From Chara braunii (lineage: Eukaryota; Streptophyta; Charophyceae; Charales; Characeae): a DNA stretch of 30,717 nucleotides. Position numbers and translations under genes: made by a program. Below the pieces are notes generated by a model. It saw only the letters and a program-made list of their open reading frames with translations, was not told the DNA's origin and searched no databases. The DNA is taken from positions 226,533 to 257,249 of the forward strand of contig BFEA01000923.1 of assembly GCA_003427395.1 (NCBI GenBank), read 5' to 3'. This document shows, one piece after another, positions 19,592 to 29,812 of this stretch. Every line of letters begins with the position of its first letter. Position 1 is the stretch's first letter.

Positions 19592-20678
19592 GGTGGGGTC
19601 ATCTCGAACACGGAGGTCCTCGAAATATCCGGAACACATATTGCAAAAAGTCCCCGAGATGACGACAAAACACAAGGATATGTTAAAGGCATCAGGGGTT
19701 GATGTGGAGATCGGGAGAAAGGAGCATGCCATTGCCATTGAGGAATGTATTTCCCTTCTGGCCCCAGAGAAAGGGACATATCCACGATCTGTGAGTAGGG
19801 ATCAGGCCATGTATGAGAAATACTTAGCAACGCGTCGTGCAACGGGGGACAATGCTTAAAACTTCATTTCTCATTACCCCATGTGTCCTTTGCTCGATGT
19901 TGTGCAGTGTGGGCTGCAACACGTGGAACACGCGGGGAAAGATTCGTTGTAGCGACTGCGCCTCGAAACTTACGGGTTTTTGACGACATTAAACGAGGCT
20001 CGGTGCCACCTCACATTGTTCTCTTTATCCTAGTCGATGGTGAATTGCGAATTGCAACAAAATATCTCCTCACCCTCTTGCATATCGACGGCAGGGTGAA
20101 TGATGAGGTGGTCAATTTCTATATGGCGCTATTGGGGTCGATTGCATGTGCGTCACGTGACATCCTGTCACGGGCCGTCAGGCCTTCAAGTCTCCAGCTT
20201 TAATATGTTCTTCTTCAGTAAACTGCAACTTCAAGGACACGATGGGGTGAAAAGGTGGGCTAAAAATGCAGATCTGCTTCAATACGATATTATCTTCATT
20301 CCTGTCCACAAAGATAATGATCACTGAATCCCTTTTTCTGCCAACTTGAGAGATAATGTCCTCGAAATGTTTTATTTTTTTCCTCGCGTTGTAGCCGATT
20401 CGAGTTTTTACATTAGTGTTTTTGAGTTGATTGTACAGTATTTGGAACGTCAAACATTACGTAGGCGGTCGGGTAAGAGTTGGAAGTCGATAGCGGAAAA
20501 TGTTATGGTGAAAGGAGTTCCAAGACAAGTGGATGAAGCCAGTTGTGGGGTGTTCATATTGATGTTTGCGACGTTGTTGCAATGTGGTGATCGACCACCT
20601 TTCAGGTTCTCTTGTAAAGATATCCCGCTTATCAGACGACAATTGACATCATGTATTTTAGAACACCGTTGTCTTTGA
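19592..20678 (+). pseudogene. Ulp1/C48 SUMO-protease-like domain, inactivated
   Basis: An acceptor-like TTCTGTTGTACAG precedes a segment at 19592-19859, and another (TTGTGCAG) precedes 19904. From there the translation carries Ulp1 landmarks. VNDEVVNFYMALL matches the W-L-N-D-x-x-I-N-F-Y motif, DIIFIPVHKDNDH carries the catalytic His, and GVPRQVDEASCGVFIL carries the oxyanion Gln and catalytic Cys. Three defects are visible. A +/-1 frame change falls between about 20138 and 20185. A TGA at 20325-20327 stands exactly where Trp follows the catalytic His. An aromatic run (FYFFPR) replaces the expected Asp-Ser. The family removes SUMO from proteins. Transposon-encoded copies are common in plants (MULE and CACTA types), so TE origin is likely but unproven. 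Confidence 0.82.
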
Positions 20679-21254
20679 TGGATTTGATTTACTTGGAAAC
20701 TTTCTTTTGAAAGTATTTCATTCATTAATGATTATATTTTGTAAATCATGACATTATTTAACTGTCGTTTTGACAACGACATTGCTTTCTTTTATCGTTG
20801 CGAGTTTGAGTTGTCTTCGACAGGCTCATTGCATAACTGGCGTCAGGTATAGACTTTGTAATCTCTGTCACGTCTCAGTCGTCTCTCATGCGGCGGAACA
20901 AGTACGCATTGCGTTCCATGTTTCAAATTCTGTTCAACTCAACCAAAAGTGTACATATGATTGACAAATTGGTCTGTGGAAACATGACAAATCTCAGCGA
21001 GTGTGTGAGTATGCAGTTCATTATGTAAAAATCACTAGCGTCATGTCTCTTGCGTGTGCATAGAATCACATGCCTTGTGACCACCTGCATTACATGTAAC
21101 CAACAACTTTGCGTTCGTACCCAAACCTTTTGTGCATGGTCCTTTAAAGTGCGGATTTTGATTGTAAATAAGCAAAATTTGAAGTTCTTGTGTAATATGA
21201 CAGGTGTTGTTTCACAAAACGAACTTGTATGTCAAAATAAACTAGTTGTTACAA
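20679..21254. other. Intergenic, no recognisable gene
   Basis: AT-rich sequence between the convergent Ulp1-like gene and a tandem repeat. Only short frames without motifs are present. Confidence 0.35.
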
Positions 21255-21800
21255 TACACATTGCTCATCACAATTGTAAACAAGTATGAATCTCAACACA
21301 CTTCCTCATATCGGGCGAGATGATGAGCATGCCTATCATTACACTAAGTATTCTAAGGAAGTCCGGGTCTCATCAACATCCAAACAACCGTCTCGGGCGA
21401 GATGATGGGTATGCTTGCACAACTTAGGGATAACCTAGTAAAGAAATGTATTATCCAACAAGGATTCAATCATGACAGTTTGTTCATCACATTTATAAAC
21501 TTTAAGTTTAACAAGTATGAATCTCAACACAGTTCCGCACAGGGTTCCCAGATGGGCGTGCCTATCATTACACTAAGTCTTCTAAATAAGTCCAGATCTT
21601 ATCAAAGATCCAAACAACCGTTTCAGGTGAGAGGATGAACCTGCCTGTACAACTTAAGGATAACCTAACGAATTATATTATCCAACAAGGATTCAATCCG
21701 AGTACATTGCTCATCTTATTTATAAAGTTTAATAAGTATGGATCTCAACACACTTCCGCATTTAGGGCGAGTGGATGAGCGTGCCTACGTTTCTTAGTTT
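21255..21800 (+). repeat. Tandem repeat, ~226-bp unit, about 2.4 copies
   Basis: The phrase AAGTATGAATCTCAACACA, or a close variant, recurs at 21282, 21513 and 21734, giving periods of 231 and 221 bp. Each copy also carries TTGCTCATC or TTGTTCATC just before it, GGGCGAG with GATGA after it, TGCCTATCATTACACTAAGT, a TCCAAACAACCGT block and ATTATCCAACAAGGATTCAATC. The last copy breaks off near 21800. It is a short local satellite, and no protein is encoded in it. Confidence 0.9.
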
Positions 21801-21849
21801 GCAGTCAAAAATGATTTTTTTAGAAAGAGGACATAATATAATATCTTAT

Positions 21850-22169
21850 TTTAACGAATAGCATGTTGTACTTAGGATACGGGTTTTTGACGATACCTCG
21901 TTTGACATCGCCATCAGACCCATCAGACAAAGTTATAACGCTTTCAATAGACGCAGCCACATGTTTCTGCAAAACTTCCTCCTTATCTATTTCACAAACC
22001 TTCAGAACCCTGACAACTCTCTCGAAAAGGCAATGCATCCGGAATCTTTGCAACAACCCTGCACTTGACGAGGACTTCTTCAGTAAAGCGGTCAATAACC
22101 TCCATGAAAAAAAATTATCGTACATGGTTTTTGAAGGCTTCATGGGCAGGGACATTGACAACCTCACAC
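21850..22169 (-). pseudogene. Possible decayed exon, product unknown
   Basis: On the minus strand an acceptor-like CTATGTTTTACAG ends at 22170. The following frame reads CEVVNVPAHEAFKNHVR, then after a TAA MEVIDRFTEEVLVKCRVVAK. After a frame change it continues as VVRVLKVCEIDKEEVLQKH and VITLSDGSDGD. The V-I-T-L-S-D-G-S-D run resembles a SUMO-interaction motif, but that is a loose match. It lies downstream of, and on the same strand as, the long pseudogene at 22329-27063 and could be its last exon. No function is assigned. Confidence 0.3.
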
Positions 22170-22649
22170 CTGTAAAACATAGAAAACAACCCACAACCCA
22201 CAAGGTTTTTTTTAACAAGTGGTAATAGCTACATGAGCCCATCATATCAATCTGGATGACCACAAAGTTGAACAGTGACAGATATGCGAATGCTACTATT
22301 CACAAATCTTACAGTGCTCGGGAGTCCTTCAAGGGAAATCGACCTCCTGTCGTGCCACTGTGCCAACATCCACGGAGGATTCGATGTTCTGCACCTCAAC
22401 CACGACCGAGTCGCTAACCGGGTCGATGGCAACTGAGTCACTAACCAACTCGATAGTTTCATGAAGTATCATTTTCCAACGAGTACTTAGGACAAATGCG
22501 CGATCACCTTATTCTTTACCGCAGTGGGTGGACGGAGAATCATGATCTTTCCGCTTTGGATCCATGTGGAGAGGCATCGTTAACCTATACTCACTATGCA
22601 CAACCGATTTGGTATCCTTGACGCCGACCGACACCTCACTGCCAAAACG

Positions 22650-22830
22650 TCGAGCTTCCACCACGGGTTCTCCGCCTTCCTCATCGCCAAGAAGCCGAGT
22701 TTCCACCACGGGTTCTTCTTCGTCTTCCTCATCACCAAGAAACCGAGCTTCCACAAACGTCCATGCACATCCTTCCTCCCCACGGTCTTTGCCTTCCACA
22801 AACGTCCATTGACCTCCCTTAACGTCACCC
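22650..22830 (-). repeat. Short in-frame repeats in the long pseudogene
   Basis: The minus-strand translation repeats a short acidic unit: TFVEGKDRGEE, TFVEARFLGDEE, VVETRLLGDEE and VVEARRFGSE. In DNA this shows on the plus strand as recurring TTCCACCACGGGTTC and TTCCACAAACGTCCA words about 30-60 bp apart. Confidence 0.8.
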
Positions 22831-22893
22831 TCGTGCTTCGTCAGTGGTGACCCACTGTGCAGAATCTCTTCGGTGTCCCCGATGTCGATGGTA

Positions 22894-23410
22894 TTTTTCG
22901 ATGAGCCCTGAAGAAGCTCCTTTTTCCGCTGCACAGCATGCGCTTCCTATGAGAGCACCTCTTTCCCCGGAGTTGCTGTACTTTTGCTCTCAAAATCGAC
23001 AAACGCACCATCTGAAGCATGGCTAATTTTTTCGATGAGCCCTGGAGAAGCTTCTCTTTCCGCTGCACATCATGCACTTTCTATGAGAGCACCTCTTTCC
23101 CCGGAGCTGCTGTACTCTTGCTCTCAAAATCGACGGACACACCCTCCGAAGCATGACATTAATGCTTGCTAGCCCCAATCTCCGACACTCCAGTAGCGGG
23201 CCCCGCCAACACTTTGTGAGGCGGCCAGTGTTGAGTCTCCTCTTCCCGCTGCACAACATGCGCTTCCTGTGAGAGCTCCTCTTCCCCCGGAGCTGCTGAA
23301 CTCTTGCTCTCAAAGTTGACGGACGCACCCTCCGAAGCATGACATTGATACTCGCTAACCCCGATCTCCAACTCTCCTGCAGGGGGCCCCTCCAACACTT
23401 TGCGAGACGA
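22894..23410 (-). repeat. Three tandem coding repeats of 134-197 bp
   Basis: The plus-strand word CGCTGCACA recurs near 22928, 23062 and 23248. It sits within blocks sharing GAGAGC(A/T)CCTCTT(T/C)CCCCGGAG(C/T)TGCTG and the CTCCGAAGCATG phrase. Translated on the minus strand the unit reads ASEGASVNFESKSSAAPGEE, then a Q-E-A-H-V-V-Q-R segment. Copies 1 and 2 keep the same frame, and copy 3 is shifted by one. Stops in copies 2 and 3 fall at CAA or CAG-like positions. Confidence 0.85.
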
Positions 23411-26400
23411 CCAATTGTGAGTCTCAATATTTGAGAACAACGGTGAGCAGGGGAACACTGTGCCCAACTGAAGATGCGGGGGTTTGGACCTCACATTTTC
23501 TTCGCCCCGCAGAACTGTAGCGGGAGCAGCACTACTGGCGAACGGCCTGCAGGGCGACGTTAGTAATTTCGAATCTATTCAGACTTTATGGCGCTCGCCA
23601 GAGCTGAGGGAATTGACGCTCGCACCTTCGCTCCTTCGCAATACAGGTATCCCGACGTCCAGACAAAACGAAGACGCAGTTCCCGGTAAGGAATGGTTTT
23701 GCCGCTCAGGAGATGCGGCCATACGCTGCAGACGTTCGCCTTCTTCCAAGAGGCGCGGGAGCAAGGTGTTATCCACAGGATACGCTGACTGCGTATTGTG
23801 GCACGGACTCTCCTCAACATCGTGAAACAAAGTCCTCGCAGACAAGTGCGAATCTACTCGCACTTGATAAGACCTCAGGGCGGCCTCGTCTCGCATGTTG
23901 GAATCTCGACTCCCTTCACAGTGGCTTTTTGATCCCCTAGACTCGCGACTCCTGAAGGCTCTACGCTTTCCATCGGACCCTTTTCCACCGGACCCCTTTA
24001 ATCATGACGACGTTTTGCCTGACCCCTTTCCAGCAGATTACTTTTCTTTAAAACCCTCCGCGCTCGACCCCTTCCCCTCTGCTTTGTCAGCACCAGATCC
24101 TGAGTCGTCTCCTCCGTCACCTTATCCACCAGATTCTGAGTCGTCTCCTCCGTCGCCTCCTCCATCGCTTCCCGGATGCTGACCACCGGTCGGAGGTTGC
24201 GGCATGCGCCAATCAATGCCACGAGGCGGTGTCGTTTCAAGTGTGTAGACATGCGCTTGAAACTCCAACATTTTGTTGTCGTAGAGCTCGTCGAGCTTTT
24301 GGCCTGCATACACATTGACGTCCCGTGGGCTCCTTTCGGGGTCTACCAAACTCAAATACTCCACTACAGCTTCTCTGGCCTTTTTCTTAAATGGACCCGC
24401 TCCCAGTCTGTTCAGGTCACTCCACTTGCTGTCGGCTTCCTTTATTGCCATGACACACTTTCCATTCTTTACAATAGGTTGGAATTTTATGGGGTGCCAG
24501 ACGACGTTGTGGCCCCAGACATCCTGCGCTGTGAACCGGTGGTACTTCCCGTAGAAGAAGAGCCTATCATTCTCTCAGGTATCATGGTCCTTTGGGAGTT
24601 TGTCAACAGGTGCTTATTCATAGTCTCTCTCTTCTTCCCCGTCATCAGACGATTTGTCCTCGATTGTTTCGCGCTCAAATACACGCCTCAAACCGGCAGG
24701 GGACGTGCTATATCTCTGAGAACCATCTTACCCTTCATCATCAACCTCTGTCACCACCCGAGGAATTGGCATGGACTTGAAATCGAAGGTTTCAGAGTCG
24801 CTCACCTCTTCCATGTCTTCAGCGTCGAAAGGGTCGTCCTCGTCAAACTGCGCCTTGTACTTCTCGAAGGTTAGTTGTTCTGCCATCAAGAAGAAAACGT
24901 GCTCCAGGTTTTTCATGAAATTTGAGACAGACTTCCGGGGTGCACCGTGATAACCTTTCAGCACACCGAACACCAGGTTTCTTCGTCGATTGTATTTCAG
25001 GTCGGTCTGAGCAGGCGGTCCTGGTTGGAAAAGGAACCGCCAAACCTCCATCATTTTCTTCTCCGACAATTTCCAATACATATCACGTTTGGGATGCCAG
25101 TTCCGTTTGTCGGTGGTCTGGACAAAAGAGCAATGGTTGTGAGGGTTCCCCACGCGTGTCTTCACAAACTCGTGAAGGTAATCGATCATTTTCGCCCCAT
25201 CCTCTAACGCAACGATGTTTCAACCGCTACACAGGAGCTCCCACACGATAGATGCATACGCTTTCCCAATGAAAAAAACAATTTGCCCAAAGTTTTCAAG
25301 TAGACCAATTAGATGAGCAGGGTTTCGTTCCCTGTCCCCGTAAGCAGCTCCTCGAACAGTTGTCACACCGTCGTCCTCCCACTGGTTGCGAGGGAACTTG
25401 TCCTCGTCTGCCACGTTGAAACAGGTCACAGCCTGTCCTGAAGGGTCGGAAAAACAACCAACTTTTGAGCGGGCCGCCCCCGGGGTTTTGACCGGACTTG
25501 GAGCCTTCGCACGGGGGGACTTCGATGGACTACCGGCTGAGAATACTGCGACCGTGTTGTCTGCCAAGTTCTCGCCATTGAAAACGACGTACAGGCAATC
25601 ATATTCCTCGACCAACATATTGCCTTCCCGAACTTCGGCCTTCCTTCGTGCATGGCGCACCCATTTCTTTGTCCTCACGTGATCAACGCTAAGCTTGGCC
25701 AAGCCTTTTAAGCAACTGAGCTACCAACTCTATGGGAAGAAGATCACAAGTGTCAGTGCCTTGGCGATAGGGTTTGGAGAACGCATTGCAAGGAGGCGAA
25801 ATTGTCTTCTTGCCAATCTGACAGGAATGTGGGATCACACAAATCGAGGACGTACAAGTTGCACATGTAATGTCGCACAATCGCACGGATCTCAGTGAGA
25901 CGAATGTGAGATTGGGAAGGCGGACAACTGAAAGGAATAAGGCTGGTAAAGTGGTTGATCTTGTGCCATTTGATGTGCCTCACATCCCCGCTGACCCTGA
26001 TCGTGTCTTGGACTTCTTCCTCTGTTCGTCGCAAGGTGGAGTGGACGGTTTTCTCGAAGGATTTAGAAAACCTCTCATCATCGTGCAGTTTCTTCGTTTT
26101 GTCGAGGGACTACTCGTACGGAAGACAACGTTTGCAAGTGTTCACGTAGTCCTTCGTGTCGTAGAAATGCTTCCTCAGTTCAACGCACACCTGCTTTGTG
26201 AGGCCCTGCGGCACGAACTCCGCCAGAAGCTGCTCTTCGGTCTGAAAAAACTGGCTTCCATAGCGCCAAACCTATGCGTCCCCCTCAAATTCACGGAACA
26301 AGATGTAGTGAAACATGCGAAGCATCATTCGATCCACTTTCCTCACCACGACCATTTTTTTAATTCCCGGCTTATATTGTCGTTTGAGATGCTCGCCCGC

Positions 26401-27084
26401 CAATTGCACGAACACTCCCTTAAGCGCGAGAATGTTCTCGAGGATCGACAATTTTTCGTCATCGGTCATGTCAGCGAGAGATTGCCACCAGAACATGTCT
26501 GGCTCCTTCACGACGACGAAGAACTTGTCATCCAATTGCGTTTTCTTTATAGTCTGAGGCGGAGGGACACGGACTAGCCACCCCATCTTTGTCTCACCAG
26601 CCGCCCCTCTCGAGCCCACTTCCGGAATGGCTTGAAGCCTCGACGATTTGTCTGGAATGTATTTGTCAGGCTTCGACAACGACGTATTTCCGTCTCCGCC
26701 CAATAACTTTTCCTCGACCCACTTATCGTAAAACACCATCCCTTTCCGGAAAACCTCATCATTAGCCGTCATGAGCGGCAACCATTGCCTCAATGCATGG
26801 CAAATAACCGCAACTTTATCCTTGTCGGCGAGCATTGTCGGATTACGTGTCATCCTCCAATGAGCGTTGTTGGGACTCTTTCCCAAAAGCAACTTCTGGA
26901 ACTCGAAAAACGCTTGTTTTTTGTCCTCCTTACCAGAAGGGTTTCCTTGAACAGCCACCGGCCTTTCTTGGTTCTCCCATGCCTCCCGCATGTCTTTGAA
27001 AGCGGCCTTCTGTGAGACAGATCTACGACTGTCCTTACTGTGACGATGGATACAGGCTGACACGGCTCTGTGTATGATTTAGAG

Positions 27085-27865
27085 TGGTGAAGCCAACGGA
27101 CAAGCTAAATAGATGAACCGAGTGGTGAAGCATCTACTGAGGCATTACATTAAGACTAGATCTGCTTCAGACTTCCCCCTGCTTGAAAACCGATCTGTCG
27201 CAACTCCTGGAACCATAGAATTTGGTGTCCAGTACGAGAAGTTGTTGCAGCAACCTGTCGAACACATTGAGAAGTCTCAAAAAACAATGATTGCTTCTGA
27301 GAACAAACATTGACGACAGTCTACATTTCAGGTAGGGAAACGTGTTCGGGTTAAGGCCAGTGAGTTAGGACAGGAATTCAGCATCTCTAGAAAACTAATG
27401 TCTCAGTACTTTGGTCATTGGGAAGTCTTAGATATTGTGGGTAATGAATTGGACGGTCCCTCGTACGTTATTCGTATCCCTGGTCAGTTATGCACTTACC
27501 CTGTGTTTCATGCCTCAACGCTTGCACCTTTCGCTGACACACAACAATTCTTATCAAGGAGATCAATCTTGCCCCTAACCATGGATGGCCATGTTGACAA
27601 ATACGATATTTTGGAGCATAGAGACGTGCTTGTTCCCAAGCCTGTGGGCAGAGGAAGACCGCCAAAACCCAAGAGGAAGTACCAGGTCAGATTCAGGCAT
27701 CACACGAATCCAAAAGAAGACTGATGGTTCACAAGAGAGGAATTGGTTGAAACAGCCCCTCTGGTTGTCGCAGAGTATGAACGTAAGTTGAAGGGAAAGG
27801 CACCAGCTTCGCTAGCACTAGCGCCCCGACGTTGCCAGACCGGCAAGGCCCGGTCTGCCGGCTAG
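27085..27865 (+). pseudogene. Chromovirus integrase C-terminus with chromodomain
   Basis: The frame starts at the third integrase motif. Where N-G-Q-A/T-E-x-M-N-R is expected it reads NGQAK, stop, MNRVV, so the catalytic Glu has become Lys. The core after HLLRHYIK is cut short, skipping the usual S-T-G-x-x-P-F segment. A GPY/F-type module follows (KLMSQYFGHWEVLDIVGNE ... YPVFHASTLAPF). A chromodomain-like tail runs from VDKYDILEHRDVLVPKPVGR to KYQVRFRHH and, past a TGA at 27722-27724, WFTREELVETAPLVVAEYER. Stops lie at 27110-27112, 27311-27313 and 27722-27724, and the end is TAG at 27863-27865. Chromodomains steer integration to marked chromatin. The fragment abuts the 5' end of the long minus-strand pseudogene. 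Confidence 0.88.
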
Positions 27866-28066
27866 ACTAATGCCTGGGGGAGGGAGCTCCTCGACCACTA
27901 GGCCTGTGCGCACGCCCGGCAGACGCATGTGGCGTCTCGATTGCCATGTGGCAGCTGCTATTGGTGACGTGGGTGTCTCGCGACGCGCGGACAAGGGCAG
28001 CGCCAATGGTGAATTTGTTGAAAAAACGTGATTGCGGCGCAACGGTATTAGCTTCTGACATCAACA
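27866..28066 (+). other. Polypurine/LTR/PBS-like spacer
   Basis: A purine run, GGGGGAGGGAG at about 27874-27884, follows the integrase stop. A word resembling a Met-initiator primer-binding site (CGGTATTAG, 28043-28051, against the usual TGGTATCAGAGC) lies just before the next ATG. Between them is a GC-rich stretch with the inverted words CCAGACCGG and CCGGTCTGCCGG at 27836-27861. This fits a short or partial LTR between a pol and a following element. The PBS match is weak. Confidence 0.3.
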
Positions 28067-28980
28067 ATGGCAGCAGAGATGGACATGGAGACTATGTCTG
28101 ATGGGGGGTTGTGGGAAACCCCTCCTGCCTTGCAGCCCTTGCAGGCAGATTGTGCACTGTTCATTGTGACCTTGTAAAAACAGCAGCTGGAGGAGATGCA
28201 CGCATTGCTGAGTCAAGAATATGGCAACTTACCAGAAGACATTTTGTTGGAGGGAGAGGGAATCTATGATGTGTGTGAGGAGGAACTATATGCGCAGATC
28301 TCTCTTCGACAGTTGGATATGAATGACAGAGCACAGGCAATGACTGCCCTACACGAGTATGCAGGGATGTTGACGCAGGTGAAAGACATGTTTGTCGGGC
28401 TTCTAGCAAGGAGAGACGTGGGCGGTCCATCAGGTGAGTTGCTCTCATCTGAAGGTTAGGACAACGTGACATGGACAACATCAACAACATCCACAACATC
28501 AACAACATCATCAACGGCAACAAGAGCAATATTGACAACTACAACATCTACAACAGTGGCATCACCAATTATTCCACTCTGGGTCCAGCGGCCATTTGCT
28601 CAGGCGTGTGACGAATTGGGTGACGATCACATGGTGTCAGCATCATTTGGCTGTCAGTCTCAGTCTGTTGTAGTGAATAATGGAGATTTGACGGACGTGG
28701 AAGCGGTGATCCGGGCGCTTGCTCCGGAAGTTTTGTTGACATCCGTTTCACAGTCTTACCAACAGCCCGCTGATGATCAAAAGGCACCGTGATCACTGTT
28801 TGACAACGATACTTCGGCGGAGGTAGGTGATGCGGTTCCCCTGCTTGTTCTGAAAGTTTTTTTTACAATTGATTCGTCATCTACCCAGCAGTCTGATGCG
28901 GGCAATGACATCATGTATGATAATTTACTGTACCATGATGACGACAAGGCTTTTTTTGATTTCGCAGGGGTATGCCATCC
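28067..28980 (+). pseudogene. Decayed ORF after PBS-like site, gag-position, unknown
   Basis: The ATG at 28067 opens MAAEMDMETMSDGGLWETPP. The same frame continues through stops near 28175 (TAA), 28457-28459 (TAG) and 28790 (TGA). An acidic, helix-rich segment (LEEMHALLSQEYGNLPEDI; ELYAQISLRQLDMNDRAQAM) precedes a Thr-rich low-complexity stretch, then DDHMVSASFGCQSQSVVVNN and DVEAVIRALAPEVLLTSVSQ. It has no CCHC knuckle. Its place directly after an LTR/PBS-like spacer suggests the first ORF of a retroelement, but no gag motif proves that. Confidence 0.45.
28476..28560 (+). repeat. ACATCAACA-type low-complexity repeat
   Basis: ACATCAACA, ACATCCACA and related words repeat and encode a Thr/Ser run in the surrounding frame. 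It probably arose by microsatellite expansion inside the decayed ORF. Confidence 0.85.
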
Positions 28981-29530
28981 CCCCCCCAGAGGATAATACT
29001 GATGAGCTGCGGCGTGGTACAATCATGGGGGGGGCTCAGGCAGTTGACCGCGGGGAGGGTTGGATTCGATGGGTTTGGCAAGTGTTTTGATTGGTTCACT
29101 CCTGCGTAAATATCACCTATCGGAATCCCTCTTTGACCTAGGGTTTCCCCCTGCTTCCTCTCTGTTGACTGTCCCGACTGTCATATTCTGTGGCTGGCAC
29201 TTGGTGGGGAGCACGATGGAGAGGAGCAAGAGGAAGGTCTGTTGTTTGGGTGGTGGATAGGGGGAGGAGATAGGATAATCAATAAGGGATGGGCAGAAAT
29301 GGCAGAGGGAAGAGTACGCATGGCAGATGTGTGATAAAATATTGATATATGTCGCAGATGTTGCTAACCTCTGCCAAAAATTTGACAAAAACAATTTCGT
29401 GTGAATGATCTTCGCCGGGTGAATAGCTTAGGATAAGGGAGGGCAGGCAGACGACCTCCGCGGACAGTTAATGAGAATCATGGAGCTGGGCAGCGGCCTT
29501 ATGCACGGAGGGGGCCTAGGGTTTGCCATG
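28981..29530. other. No recognisable gene
   Basis: G-rich and mixed sequence with short frames only. A C-run at 28979-28987 and a G-run at 29026-29033 are the only local features. Confidence 0.3.
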
Positions 29531-29546
29531 CACAGTTATAACTGTG
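29531..29546. repeat. Perfect 16-bp palindrome
   Basis: CACAGTTATAACTGTG is its own reverse complement with no spacer. It could be a dimer-type protein binding site. No neighbouring gene supports a specific regulator. Confidence 0.8.
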
Positions 29547-29700
29547 AAGGATTAGGGTAGATTGGAGGACAGTTTGTCACCCTCTCCATGGCTAGACCTT
29601 GATACATGCTGTGACCTGGCTGATAATTGGGCGGGCAGTCAATCCCCTTGTGAGAGGGCAATCAATGTTGTTCCGCCAGGTATATTGTCTCCGATCTTGT

Positions 29701-29775
29701 CAGTGGGACGCTGGACCCGGTTTCCGGCAGGTGATGCTCCCCACCAATAGATTGGAGCCATCTATAAACTGGGGC
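29701..29775 (+). promoter_or_regulatory. LTR-like core promoter block, copy 1
   Basis: Shares GGGACGCTGGACCC(G/A)GTTTCC(G/A)GCAGGTG and GCTCCCCACC(A/T)ATAGAT with 30606-30655 and is followed by TCTATAAA at about 29760. The arrangement, a GC-rich conserved block and then a TATA-like box, looks like the U3 end of an LTR. Confidence 0.55.
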
Positions 29776-29776
29776 T

Positions 29777-29812
29777 TGCTATTGGAGGATGCCTGTATCA
29801 CCTCCAATAGCA
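29777..29812. repeat. Perfect 12-bp inverted repeat
   Basis: TGCTATTGGAGG (29777-29788) and CCTCCAATAGCA (29801-29812) pair around a 12-base loop just downstream of the TATA-like box, so it would lie in the transcript leader if that promoter is used. Confidence 0.85.

Larger units (their letters stand above)
22329..27063 (-). pseudogene. Long decayed gene, ~1,570 codons, unknown product
   Basis: From 27063 to 25753 one frame runs with stops at 26272-26274 and 26110-26112. After a frame change near 25700-25750 a second frame is kept from 25702 to about 23000, with stops near 25220, 24728, 24624, 24585, 24122 and 23159. A third frame runs on to TGA at 22329-22331. The order, N to C, starts with a charged globular part (DMREAWENQERPVAVQ, PPQTIKKTQLDDKFFVVVKE, DMFWWQSLADMTDDEKLSIL). 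Next come a Ser/Pro/Lys linker, a globular part (WEDDGVTTVRGAAYGDRERN, FGQIVFFIGKAYASIVWELL, KTRVGNPHNHCSF), an acidic linker, FYGKYHRFTAQDVWGHNVVW, a Gly/Ser/Lys-rich stretch and tandem repeats. The IVWELL ... NIVALED segment faintly recalls a class I methyltransferase end, but I see no motif that proves it. A transposon protein is the likeliest class. Confidence 0.7.

Noticed and set aside
23895-24182. Plus-strand Pro/Asp/Ser-rich frame (repeated P-D-P-F)
   Set aside because: It is the complement of the Gly/Ser/Lys-rich linker of the minus-strand pseudogene, whose frame continues on both sides.
24176-24874. 232-codon plus-strand open frame
   Set aside because: The minus strand here carries the continuing frame of the long pseudogene with sensible composition. 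The plus frame has no motif and looks like its shadow.
25870-26577. 235-codon plus-strand open frame
   Set aside because: Shadow of the long minus-strand pseudogene, which has continuous protein-like text with Trp-rich and charged segments in the same interval.
28042-28060. Firm call of a Met-initiator primer-binding site
   Set aside because: Only a partial match with a two-base gap. It is mentioned as PBS-like and not annotated as a site.
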